Assembly (NCBI RefSeq): GCF_004022215.1
Contig: NZ_SAUZ01000034.1
Span: 1 to 39,352 of the forward strand
DNA: 39,352 bases
Source: Paenirhodobacter populi
GTDB lineage: Bacteria; Pseudomonadota; Alphaproteobacteria; Rhodobacterales; Rhodobacteraceae
Reading direction: 5' to 3'
This document shows positions 16,189 through 24,315 of this stretch, in pieces. Position numbers and translations under genes: made by a program. The notes under the pieces are model-generated. The model was not told the origin of the DNA. It worked only from the letters and a program-made list of their open reading frames with translations, and ran no database searches. Positions within the stretch are counted from its first letter, which is position 1. Every line of letters begins with the position of its first letter.

Positions 16189-17901
16189 TCAGCCCATCCA
16201 CTTGCTGACCGGCGCCGCAGTGTCCTGCAGCGGCTGGCAGATAACATCGATCAGGGCAGGACCGTCGTGCGCGAGCACGGCAGCGATCGCAACATCAAGT
16301 TGATCCGGCGTCTCGGCACGGAAAGCCCTGATGCCGAAGGCTTCGGCCACAGCGGCATGATCCGTGCGCAGGAAATCGACCGAGAAATAGCGCTCGCCGT
16401 AGCCTTCCTTCTGGCTGGCCTTGATCCAGCCGAAGACCGCGTTGGAAAAGACGATCATCTTCAGCGGCACCTTGTGACGGCGGATGGTCTCAAGCTCGCC
16501 AACGGTGAAGCCGAAGCTGCCGTCGCCCATCAGCGAAAAGACCGTGGCTTCAGGGCGACCGAACCAGGCCCCGGTCGCCGCCGCCATTGAATAGCCGAGG
16601 GCGCCGTGGGCACGGTTGGTGATGTAGCTGCGGCCGGGTTTGCGCATTTCCAGGAAGGCCGAGGCATAGGGGCAGGGCGTGCCGGGATCGGCCACGACGA
16701 TCGAATCCTCAGGCAGAAGGCGGTTCAGCGCCTGCATCACACGCTCGGGCCGGATCGGCAGCTCCCCGGAGGCCGCGATCGCATTGAACGCCGCCCATTT
16801 CCGCGCCTTCGCCTCGGCGGCGAGCGGGGCACCGTCGCGTGCCGCCGCATCGCGCTCGGCCAGCCGCCCCGAGACCGCGGCGCAGAGCGCCTCGAGCGCC
16901 AGCCGCGCATCAGAGACGATCGCCACATCGGTCTGATAGTTGCACGAGATCGCCATCGGATCGACGTCGATGTGGATGATCGGAATATCTGCCGTGGGCA
17001 CCGTTCGATGCTCTGTCGTGGTCGAACCGGCGCGGCACGCGACGAAGATCACCAGATCCGCTTCGCACACCACGGCACGGGTCGCATCGACACCACCATT
17101 GGCCCCGACGACGCCGACTGCCAGCGGATGCGTCTCGGCAATGGCGCCCTTGCCGGTGATGGTGGTGCAGACCGGAGCCTTGAGCGCCACGGCCAGGGCC
17201 TCGAGCGCCCCGGTCGCGCCCGAGGTGACGACGCCGCCACCGACGATGAAGACCGGCAGACGCGCTCCGAGCAGCTTTGTCGCCGCTTGGGCGACAGCTT
17301 CGGGATCGGCTCCCATGCGCCAGGCGGGCACCGCGCCATGCCCGGCCTGCGCCCAGATGTCGTCGCCGCTGAAGGCCTGTTTCTGCAGATCGTAAGGCAG
17401 GCCGATATGGGCCGACCCCGGACGTCCGGTGGTCATCGCCCGGAAGGCAGCACGGATCACCTGAGGGATCTCGTTCACCGTGTCGATGACCTTGTTCCAT
17501 TTGGTCAGCGGCGCGAAGAGCCGGCTCTGGTCGAGCTCGGTCAGCGGGTAATGCCCCCGTGCGGTCACAGGAACATCGGTTGTGATCGACAGGACCGGCA
17601 CCGCGGATTCGTTCGATTCCACCAGCCCCGGCAAAATATAGGTGGCGCCGCCGCCGCTTGGCCCTTCGCAGACACCGACCTTGCCGGTCACGCGGGCGTA
17701 GCCATCGGCCATATAGGCCGCGCTGCGTTCGTCGCGGGTCAGCACATGGATGATGCCGTGCTCCAGTCTGGCCAGCGCGTCATAAAGCGGAAGGCTCGTA
17801 TCGCCGCAGAGGCCGAAGACATGGGTAACGCCATTGGCCTCGAGCATACGGACCACGGCTTCTGCCCCATTGAGCGCATTGATTTGCCCAGCCTTATTCA
17901 C
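16189..17901 (-). CDS. Thiamine pyrophosphate-dependent enzyme, acetolactate synthase-like
   Basis: About 570 residues with the three-domain TPP enzyme layout: N-terminal PYR domain (LNGAEAVVRMLEANGVTHVFGLCGD; catalytic Glu in RDERSAAYMADGYARVTG, near residue 58), a central nucleotide-binding-like domain (LPVFIVGGGVVTSGATGALEAL), and a C-terminal PP domain with the TPP motif GDGSFGFTVGELETIRRHKVPLKMIVFSN. The substrate group (synthase, decarboxylase or sulfoacetaldehyde-type) cannot be fixed. No ATG lies near the domain start. A GTG at 17901 is chosen because it gives normal length; the frame stays open upstream only through promoter and antisense IS256 sequence. It is the first gene of the operon. 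Confidence 0.75.
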   Translation of the reverse strand: MNKAGQINALNGAEAVVRMLEANGVTHVFGLCGDTSLPLYDALARLEHGIIHVLTRDERSAAYMADGYARVTGKVGVCEGPSGGGATYILPGLVESNESAVPVLSITTDVPVTARGHYPLTELDQSRLFAPLTKWNKVIDTVNEIPQVIRAAFRAMTTGRPGSAHIGLPYDLQKQAFSGDDIWAQAGHGAVPAWRMGADPEAVAQAATKLLGARLPVFIVGGGVVTSGATGALEALAVALKAPVCTTITGKGAIAETHPLAVGVVGANGGVDATRAVVCEADLVIFVACRAGSTTTEHRTVPTADIPIIHIDVDPMAISCNYQTDVAIVSDARLALEALCAAVSGRLAERDAAARDGAPLAAEAKARKWAAFNAIAASGELPIRPERVMQALNRLLPEDSIVVADPGTPCPYASAFLEMRKPGRSYITNRAHGALGYSMAAATGAWFGRPEATVFSLMGDGSFGFTVGELETIRRHKVPLKMIVFSNAVFGWIKASQKEGYGERYFSVDFLRTDHAAVAEAFGIRAFRAETPDQLDVAIAAVLAHDGPALIDVICQPLQDTAAPVSKWMG

Positions 17902-18130
17902 TTCTGCATTCCCAATGTAACACCGCTCTGTATACAGATGGAGGTATGGATAAATCTGGATCAAGCCCGTTTTGTGGAAATTGACCAAAAAATACCGATA
18001 TGCTCTAAAATTGAGCTGGAATTCAGTATAGAAATCCTGTTCGCCATCTCCTGCATGCTGAAATTTCGCAGCGAATCTGGTATCAATCCACGCTCTCATC
18101 ACCGAACGCCAGATCCGCCGTGCCTTTTTT
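17902..18130 (-). promoter_or_regulatory. Upstream region of the catabolic operon
   Basis: This 229-bp stretch is AT-richer than its neighbours and shows no coding frame of its own. It holds the operator palindrome at 17927-17938 and ends where the IS256-like element begins (inverted repeat near 18131). No clear -35/-10 pair could be chosen; TTGATC (minus strand, about 17963) is the best -35-like hexamer. Confidence 0.45.
17927..17938. promoter_or_regulatory. GntR-type operator before the catabolic operon
   Basis: TCTGTATACAGA is a perfect 12-bp palindrome 25 nt upstream of the GTG start of the first operon gene. The TGTATACA core is the kind of site recognised by several GntR/FCD regulators, and the operon itself encodes one at 6169-6858. 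Confidence 0.55.
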
Positions 18131-19565
18131 GACAGGGTGACGTCCCGTTTGGTGGTGTAGGTGTCAGTGGCCATCGGGTTTCTCGGTAGGGTCGGGTTGC
18201 GACAACCAACCTGAACCGAGGGACAGACCCGATGACCAAACCCATGATGGACCTCCGCGCACTGGTGGAGAAGAGCGGAGATGCCGATCTGCTGCGTGAG
18301 ATGATCGGCTTCGCCGCCGAACGTCTGATGGAGCTGGAGGTCGGCGCCAAGACCGGCGCCGACTACGGCGAGAAGAGCCCCGAGCGGCTGGCACAGCGCA
18401 ACGGTTATCGTGATCGCGATTGGCAGACCCGGGCCGGCGGTGTCGAGCTGCGCATCCCGCGCCTGCGCACGAGCTCTTATTTCCCGTCCTTTCGCGGGCC
18501 CCGGCGCTCGGTGGAAAAGGCTCTGACGGCTGTCATCCAGGACGCCTATGTTCATGGTGTGTCGACGCGGTCGATGGATGACCTCATGCAGGCGATGGGC
18601 GGCCCCGGCATCTCCAAGAGCCAGGTCAGCCGGCTCTGCGAAGAAATAGACGAGCGGGTCGACGCCTTTCTCACCCGTCCGATCGAGGGCGAATGGCCCT
18701 ATCTCTGGATCGACGCGACCTGTCTCAAGGTCCGCCAAGGTGGCCGGATCGTGTCTGTCGCCGTGACGATCGCGGTGAGCGTGAACACTGATGGCCGCCG
18801 CGAAGTGTTGGGCATGGCGATCGGTGCTTCCGCGGCGGAGCCGTTCGGGGCCGAGTTGTCTCACGCGATCTTGTCCGCCGCGGCCTCTCCGGCGCGAAGC
18901 TGGTGAGGCGTGAAGCTGGTGATCAGCGATGCGCATGAGGGCATCAAGGCGGCCACGGCCCGGGTTTTGTCCACCACCTGGCTAGCGCTGCCGGGTGCAT
19001 TTCCAGCGCAATGCCCTGGCCCATGCGGGCAAGAGCAGCCGCAGGGTGGTCTCCGCCTTCATCGCCACCGCCTTTGCCCAGCCCGACCATGCCGCGGCCA
19101 AGACCCGGTGGCGGCTGGTGGCGGACCAGATGCGGCCCAAGCTTCCGAAACGCGCCACGCTCATGGACACGGCGGAGGAGGACGTGCTGGCCTGCATGAC
19201 CTTCCCCGCCCAGCACCGCGCGAAATGACACAGCACGAATCCGATCGAACGCCTGAACGGCGAGATTAAGCGGCGCACCGGCGTCGTTGGCGTTTGGCGG
19301 GCAATCCTTCCACCGGAAGACTTGCTTTTCCGCCTCACTCCCCAACGAGGCCTCCATCCGCAGATTGGTGGGCGCGATCCTGATGGAGCAGACCGAGGAA
19401 TGGACCGTCCAGCGTGGACGTTACATGACACTGGAAACGCTCGCACCGGTCTGCGATGATGTCATGATCAGCCTGCCTGCCGCGCAGCGCGACTGACCTG
19501 CTCGGCCCGCATCAGAGCGCGAGGCCCACCGACAGCTACACCATCAGCTGGGACATCATCCTCGG
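18131..19565 (+). mobile_element. IS256-family element, decayed
   Basis: Boundaries come from imperfect terminal inverted repeats: 18135-18170 and the complement of 19526-19561 agree at 28 of 36 positions, sharing the core TGGTGTAG-TGTC-GTGG. The transposase inside is frameshifted. No target duplication could be recognised. The left end lies 230 bp from the catabolic operon start and might affect its transcription. Confidence 0.7.
18232..19496 (+). pseudogene. IS256-family transposase (mutator type), multiple frameshifts
   Basis: The first frame (18232-18906) gives the N-terminal part: MTKPMMDLRALVEKSGDADLLREMIGF, the RNGYRDRDWQTR motif, and the first catalytic Asp in YLWIDATCLKVR. A frameshift near 18903 moves the second Asp (KLVISDAHEGI) to another frame. 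Further shifts near 18985 and 19230 scatter MHFQRNALAHAGKSSRRVV, the Glu region NPIERLNGEIKRR, and the tail LVGAILMEQTEEW ... LAPV. All DDE residues survive as text, but at least three frame changes prevent translation. Confidence 0.85.
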
Positions 19566-19634
19566 GATTTTATTTTGCACAAATGTGTATCGACCCAGTG
19601 GAAATCTGCTCATGCTACAAGGGAGAACGTAGCA

Positions 19635-19949
19635 ATGAGTGTGACCATGGACGACAGTATCAAGCGCTGGACAGCGAAGCGTAAGACGGCGCTGGTTATC
19701 GAGATTATTCAGGGCAAGACTACGGTGGCGGAGGCCAGCCGATCCTTCGATCTGTCGCCCTCTGAGATCGAGGGCTGGATCGATGACGCCAAGCGGGGGA
19801 TGGAGAACTCCCTACGTGCGAACCCGCTCGACATTCGGGAACAATACGAGAAGCAGCTGAAGGATCTTCAGGAGGCCTATGGCGAGGCCATGCTGGAGTT
19901 GCGCGCGCGAAAAAAATACCAGGCCCTGCTGGATGCGGACGACAAATGA
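19635..19949 (+). CDS. IS3-type transposase OrfA
   Basis: A 104-residue HTH protein: SIKRWTAKRKTALVIEIIQGKTTVAEASRSFDLSPSEIEGWIDDAKRGMENSL is the DUF1153/HTH_Tnp_1-like domain of an IS3-group OrfA, followed by a leucine-zipper-like helix (YEKQLKDLQEAYGEAMLELRARKKYQALL). GGGAG precedes the ATG. The stop overlaps the orfB start by four bases (ATGA). The frame is intact, unlike orfB. Confidence 0.8.
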   Translation: MSVTMDDSIKRWTAKRKTALVIEIIQGKTTVAEASRSFDLSPSEIEGWIDDAKRGMENSLRANPLDIREQYEKQLKDLQEAYGEAMLELRARKKYQALLDADDK

Positions 19950-20857
19950 TCCAGAGCATCCATCAGGGCCTTCTCGCTGAGGGTATTACGGTGCCACTGA
20001 CAAAGCTTTGTGCCTGGTTTGGGGTGCCCCGCCGGACCGTCTATTACCGGCCAACCAAGGCGGCTCCGAAGGTCGATCCGCGCTTCGCCGAACCGATCAA
20101 GGCCATGATCGAGCAGGAACCGTCCTTCGGCTACAGGACGGTGGCCTGGCTTCTCGGCTTCAACAAGAACACGGTTCAGCGGGTCTTTCAGCTCAAGGGC
20201 TGGCAGGTTCGAAAGCGTCCCATCGGCATGCGTCCCCGCATCGAGGCAATCCCATCCGTGGCCACGGCCCCAAACGAACGCTGGTCGACCGACATGTGCC
20301 GTATCTGGGCCGGGCGGGATGGCTGGGCCACGCTGGCCGTTCGTCAGGAAAACGGTCCCCCGGACCGTTTTCTGATCTTCCTCACTCATCGATTGCCACA
20401 CACGCGAGCTGTTGGGCTGGCATATGTCGCGCTCGGGCAAAGCCACGACCGCCGCCAGTGCGTTGGAGCATGCGCTGATCACGTGGGTCTCGGCACCCTG
20501 GGCCGGGTGCCAGCTGCGTTCCTTCTGAGGTCGGACAATGGCCTGGTGTTCACCAGTCGCAAGTTCACCGCGCTGGTCCGCAGCTATGGCCTGAAGCAGG
20601 AGCTCATCACCCCACATTCGCCATGGGCCTTGAACCCGTGGCGGCACCATGGCTCATCCCGCAGCAGAATGGCATGGTCGAGCGCGTGATCCGGACGCTG
20701 AAGGAGCAATGCGTCCATCGCCAGCGCTTCGACAGCATCCAGCACGCAACACGCAACACGCGCTATCGGTGACTGGATCAGCTTCTACAACAACCGCCGC
20801 CCTCACCAGGCGCTTGCCATGCGCACGCCTGCCGAGGCATTCAGATTAGCAGCTTAA
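19946..20857 (+). pseudogene. IS3-type transposase OrfB with short palindromic insertions
   Basis: The N-terminal part is normal (MIQSIHQGLLAEGITVPLTKLCAWFGVPRRTVYYRP ... NERWSTDMCRIWAGRDGWATLAV, first catalytic Asp). At about 20343 roughly 45 bp of foreign sequence containing an 11-bp-arm palindrome is inserted. The frame then resumes (LRSDNGLVFTSRKFTALVRSYGL, second Asp). A second insertion of about 40 bp at about 20624 separates ITPH from PQQNGMVERVIRTLKEQC (Glu). A run of CAACACG repeats near 20740 shifts the frame again before IGDWISFYNNRRPHQALAMRTPAEAFRLAA. The product is inactive. Confidence 0.85.
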
Positions 20858-20890
20858 CCTGAGCAGATTCCGCTGGGTCGATACAAATGT

Positions 20891-21417
20891 GGCAAGCCGC
20901 ACGAGTTTTTCCGGACATATTCGCAGACCGGATAAAATCCATATTAAATGATTTCAGATATTTGAGCGAGCACCATCTTCTCGAACATGCGGCATTCGAG
21001 CCCATCTAAAAACTTCTCTCACAGAACAAGGTCCAAAAAATTACCCGGCCCGATAATATGGAATGTCGACACAAAAATGCCCGAACGTCGGCTCGAAACA
21101 TTATTATCGGTCAGAAGATGAACCCGGAAAACCGCAGTCTGTTCATCCGATGCCCATGCCCCACAACCGCCTTGCAGTCATGCCGGACATTGATCCTGCC
21201 CGATCATTCCCATCCCGACCCATAAGCCGACACGGTCGTAGTGGCCAAAGTCGCACCGTCCATCAATCGCCCTCTGCACGACGATTGAGGTCTGGGCAGA
21301 TCGCTGTTCCGAAGACCAGCCCGCCATTCAAGCCTCCAGATATGTCCAACCGACTCGCCACAGGCTGTCATCATGCCACCGCACGAATCCAACAAAAGTT
21401 CCTCGCCATGGCTGTTC
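20891..21417. other. Gene-free stretch
   Basis: No supported gene. A 9-bp inverted repeat (CCGATAATA at 21050-21058 and its complement at 21102-21110) is the only clear structure. The downstream Slam-like gene (minus strand) ends at the right edge, so part of this is its 3' region. Confidence 0.5.
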
Positions 21418-22473
21418 TCATCGAACCCGAAACCTCCAATCAAAGCTCAGGCCAAACTGGCTGTCATCATAGAATGCCACGTTGCTGTAGGTCTTCGCCC
21501 CATAGGCAGAAACGCTGATGGTCTCGCTGACCTGATACGACAGGCCCACCGACCAGATGCGTTTGTCGAGACCCTCGCCGAGGAAACTCCCGCCCCGGTT
21601 CCTCTGGGTGCCGATCATGATCGAGGCCGGGTGCTCGAGGAGCCCGAAGCCCGCACCGATCCAGATCCGTTCCCGCATCACGTTAACCCGGTCGATCTTC
21701 TCCGCAATGTGGATGCCCACCGCGAAAGCGTATCCGCCGGAAAGAGCAGAGGTTAGCGAAACGCTTCCAACGTTCTGATCATAAACGCGCCCTGCATCGT
21801 GCCGGTTGTGCTGGACCTCGACGGTGACCTCATGGATGCCGACCCCCGAGAAGAAGGCATGGTTCACGCCCGCCCGCGCCCCGTATCGACCGGTCTCGCC
21901 AAGATCGATCCGCCGCCAGCTTGCGTCCAGGCATCCGTAACCCCAGGTAGCATAGCTGACCATGTGGTTGACGCAGGCCGAAACGCCAGAGGACAGCTTT
22001 CCCATGTCATGCTCGGGCGCCCAGGCGGCACTGGCATTTGCGGCGAACGCAAGCCCGGTCTGACCGCCAAGCGCCATTCGCAAGGCCCCACTGAGGCTGC
22101 CTCCAATCAGCACCCCGCCAACAGCATAATAGCGGTCGTCGATCGAGAACGGCAGCCCGGCGAAGGTGAACCCCGAATTGCCATAGCCGCCGTTGATGTT
22201 GCTGTCCCAGGTCAGAACCGGGGCGAAGGTCAGGCTGCGCCGCGTCACGGCTCCCGCAGCACCCCGCACTCCCATCCCCAGCAGGATCCGTTCGCGGGCC
22301 GCGCGGGCCGGCCCGGGCAGACCGGGATCGGAGAACGCAAAGACCATCATCCGCTCCGTGCCGCCGAGCCGGATTGCCTGAATCATATCAGCGAAACGAA
22401 GCTCCGCTCGCGCTGGACGGGCGGGCAGAAACTGGATCAGGGCGCAGAACAGCAGGATTATGAGACGAAGCAC
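21418..22473 (-). CDS. Slam-like outer-membrane beta-barrel (DUF560 / SlipAM domain)
   Basis: A 351-residue protein from a GTG start. MLRLIILLFCALIQFLPARPARA is a signal peptide. From about residue 80 the sequence is a run of alternating, Gly/aromatic-rich strands of a barrel. LTFAPVLTWDSNINGGYG and the C-terminal SYQVSETISVSAYGAKTYSNVAFYDDSQFGLSFDWRF match the pattern of surface lipoprotein assembly modulator barrels (dSNIN near the start, SNxxxYD and a final aromatic strand). Slam proteins carry surface lipoproteins across the outer membrane. The usual N-terminal TPR domain (about 170 residues) is reduced here to about 55 residues. It is divergent from a lipoprotein gene at 22617, the expected client arrangement. 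Confidence 0.6.
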   Translation of the reverse strand: MLRLIILLFCALIQFLPARPARAELRFADMIQAIRLGGTERMMVFAFSDPGLPGPARAARERILLGMGVRGAAGAVTRRSLTFAPVLTWDSNINGGYGNSGFTFAGLPFSIDDRYYAVGGVLIGGSLSGALRMALGGQTGLAFAANASAAWAPEHDMGKLSSGVSACVNHMVSYATWGYGCLDASWRRIDLGETGRYGARAGVNHAFFSGVGIHEVTVEVQHNRHDAGRVYDQNVGSVSLTSALSGGYAFAVGIHIAEKIDRVNVMRERIWIGAGFGLLEHPASIMIGTQRNRGGSFLGEGLDKRIWSVGLSYQVSETISVSAYGAKTYSNVAFYDDSQFGLSFDWRFRVR

Positions 22474-22521
22474 GGGATTTCCGGGATCAGGATGAACACC
22501 CGATCCCTATATCCCGGCCCC

Positions 22522-22553
22522 GCAGAAATACATATCTTAGTGTGTATTTCTGC
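22522..22553. promoter_or_regulatory. Operator between the Slam-like and lipoprotein genes
   Basis: A perfect 11-bp inverted repeat (GCAGAAATACA / TGTATTTCTGC) with a 10-nt centre lies in the divergent promoter region. Its middle (22530-22546) matches 14 of 17 bases of a motif upstream of the XRE regulator at 24316. Confidence 0.6.
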
Positions 22554-22616
22554 TTGATGCCTGACAGATTATCGGAGACAGATGGGGAACCATCGCCATT
22601 CAGATTGAGGCTCCGC

Positions 22617-23393
22617 ATGATGTTTTCCCCGAAAATTCTGGCAATTATTCCGCTTTCTGTTCTGGCTGCCTGTGGGGGCGGTGGGAGTGGCGGAAACGGC
22701 TCGGGCAGCGCCTCGGTCACCCCGCCGGTCAATGGCACGGTCACTCAACCGACATCGACCTCCTCGGCCGATCTGATCAGCTTCCTCGAACAGGGGGCGA
22801 CGACGGTCAACAGTCCCTACGGTTCGGACAAGGATATCTCCCGCGTTCAGCGAACGACGAGCTCGAACGGCGAAACCGTCACTGTGACCGCGGACAGGTT
22901 CGCGGATGGCAGCTACGGACTGATCCAGTATGTCTCCGGCGACGACACCCGTCTCTACACGCTCGACGACGGTCTGGTCGCGACGACGAAATCGCCTGAC
23001 GGCCGCTACAACGGCACCTTCGAGGTCAACTATACCGTTGACGGCGGCACCACCTGGAATGTCGGAACGGGCGATTCGATCATCGTGCTCGACACCGAAA
23101 AAGGCACGGCCGATTTCGGTGGCATGGCCACCGCTTACAATGGCACCGGATCGAACTCGATCGAGTATTACGGCGGCAGTTCCCTGCAGAACGGAGCATT
23201 CGCGGACGCCTCGGCCTCGGTCCATTACCGGGAAAACGGCGCCTATGTCTCGTCGCACACCGGCACGATCGACGGCACCGCGATCGACGTGGGCGATACG
23301 CTCGGCGTGGTCGGACTGGTCGGCGGTGATGACGGTGTGTTCCAGGCGAATGGCGGGTTCACCTCGATCTGGCAGGCGGACAAGGACAGCTGA
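22617..23393 (+). CDS. TbpB-like surface lipoprotein
   Basis: A 258-residue lipoprotein. MMFSPKILAIIPLSVLAACGGGG has a lipobox (LAAC) followed by a Gly/Ser linker, so it is lipidated at Cys about residue 19. The rest is beta-rich. TADFGGMATAYNG ... SSLQNGAFADASASVHYRENG ... TGTIDGTAIDVGD ... VGLVGGDDGVFQANGGF follows the strand/turn rhythm of transferrin-binding-protein-B-like barrels, which are typical Slam clients. The start is chosen at the second in-frame ATG region (GAGG eight bases upstream) because earlier Met codons would precede the signal peptide by 25 residues. The ligand is unknown and iron or haem binding is not shown. It is divergent from the Slam-like gene and shares its operator. 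Confidence 0.6.
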   Translation: MMFSPKILAIIPLSVLAACGGGGSGGNGSGSASVTPPVNGTVTQPTSTSSADLISFLEQGATTVNSPYGSDKDISRVQRTTSSNGETVTVTADRFADGSYGLIQYVSGDDTRLYTLDDGLVATTKSPDGRYNGTFEVNYTVDGGTTWNVGTGDSIIVLDTEKGTADFGGMATAYNGTGSNSIEYYGGSSLQNGAFADASASVHYRENGAYVSSHTGTIDGTAIDVGDTLGVVGLVGGDDGVFQANGGFTSIWQADKDS

Positions 23394-23413
23394 TCTTTGC
23401 CCCCACGTCTGGC

Positions 23414-23442
23414 GATCCGGGCCTGACAGCACAGCCCGGATC
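23414..23442 (+). terminator. Hairpin after the lipoprotein gene
   Basis: A perfect 9-bp stem (GATCCGGGC / GCCCGGATC) with an 11-nt loop starts 20 nt after the lipoprotein stop, between convergent genes; no T-run follows. Confidence 0.55.
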
Positions 23443-24040
23443 AGCCTCTGCGCTCCGCGGCGAGGCCGAGGAACCTGCCCCCCACGATCAACCCCGCGCC
23501 GCGATCAGCGTGGTGGGCGTCGCGGGCTCCGACAGCAGCATCCAGGCCAGTGCGAAGCCGAAGAGCGGCTCGGTCCCCATCAGCAAGCTCACGCGGGTTG
23601 GGCTGGTGCGCCGCACCGCGCTGTTCTGCACGTAGAACACGCCGATGGTGCAGAACAGCGACAGGAAACCGACGGCGGCCCAGAACCCCGGCCCGGTATG
23701 GATGACCAGACCTGTCGGACTGACCTGCGCCAGAAGCACGGCCAGCGTCAGCCCGGCCACCGTGGCCGCCTACACCGCCGTCAGCGCCGCCGAGGACAAT
23801 CCGCGCCCCGCCATCAGGCGCTTGGTCCGAAACCACCATCACCGCGCGCAGGCCCGCCGCCGCCAGCACCAGCAGATCCCCCGCCCCGAGCACCGCCACG
23901 CCGGCGACGGCAATGTCGGCCCTGGCGATGATGCCGGCGGGCGGCAATCGCCGTCGCAAGCCGAAATCCAGAAACGGCGTGAACACCGTGCAGAGCGAGA
24001 TGATCAGCGCGGTATTCGTCGCCGTGGTCATCCGCCTCCC
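23441..24040 (-). pseudogene. DMT-family (EamA) transporter, truncated and frameshifted
   Basis: Minus-strand pieces of one EamA exporter are spread over frames: TALIISLCTVFTPFLDFGLRRR and GDLLVLAAAGLRAVMVVSD; then LMAGRGLSSAALTAV, a TAG stop, and AGLTLAVLLAQVSP...GFLSLFCTIGVFYVQNSAVRRTSPTRVSLLMGTEPLFGFALAWMLLSE; then GLIVGGRFLGLAAERRG in another frame. EamA proteins have 10 TM helices in two repeats; the first two or three are missing and two frameshifts plus a stop are present. The 5' end is joined to an unrelated signal-peptide fragment near 24037. Confidence 0.75.
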
Positions 24041-24209
24041 TGTAGGCGGGCGTGCGCTTCGCCAGATTTTCGAAATCCGGCTGTCCGCCGTAGAGCGACT
24101 TCGACAGTCCCAGCCAAAATTCATCGTCGGGGAACTCGATCACCTCGGCGGAGGCGGTGATGCCAGAACATGTTAGGGCGGCGGAAAGGAGAAGGGATTT
24201 CAGGGTCAT
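24037..24209 (-). pseudogene. Signal-peptide-bearing gene fragment
   Basis: About 58 residues: MTLKSLLLSAALTCSGITASA is a clear Sec signal peptide, followed by EVIEFPDDEFWLGLSKSLYGGQPDFENLAKRTPAYREA. The frame then runs into the DMT remnant, where it stops making sense. It is the 5' end of a secreted protein truncated by recombination; the family was not recognised. It is divergent from the XRE gene, with the shared 17-bp motif between them. Confidence 0.5.
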
Positions 24210-24264
24210 GTGTCGGCAATGCCTTTGATGCGGATGGCGGGAAATGATGCCCGCCTCGCGCTCA

Positions 24265-24281
24265 ACACATTTTAGTATGTA
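24265..24281. promoter_or_regulatory. XRE-promoter copy of the shared 17-bp motif
   Basis: ACACATTTTAGTATGTA matches ACATATCTTAGTGTGTA at 22530-22546 at 14 of 17 positions and is itself partly symmetric (ACA...TGT). It lies 34 nt before the XRE start codon. Confidence 0.55.
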
Positions 24282-24315
24282 AAAAAGAAAAGCCCGAACT
24301 GCGATCCATGCCTGC

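Larger units (their letters stand above)
19587..20884 (+). mobile_element. IS3-family-like element with inverted repeats and flanking duplication
   Basis: The ends match as inverted repeats: GTATCGACCCAG on the left and its complement CTGGGTCGATAC on the right, extending with gaps to ATCTGCTCA. A 6-bp direct repeat, AAATGT, flanks both ends (19581-19586 and 20885-20890), consistent with a target-site duplication although IS3 duplications are more often 3-5 bp. It carries orfA and a broken orfB. Confidence 0.7.

Noticed and set aside
17902-18936. N-terminal extension of the TPP enzyme to a 915-residue protein
   Set aside because: The extra part is antisense to IS256 transposase and promoter sequence and has no domain; the TPP enzyme has normal length from the GTG at 17901.
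21050-21110. 9-bp inverted repeat as an IS terminus or riboswitch
   Set aside because: Spacing of 43 bp and lack of any flanking gene or second structure give no support for either.
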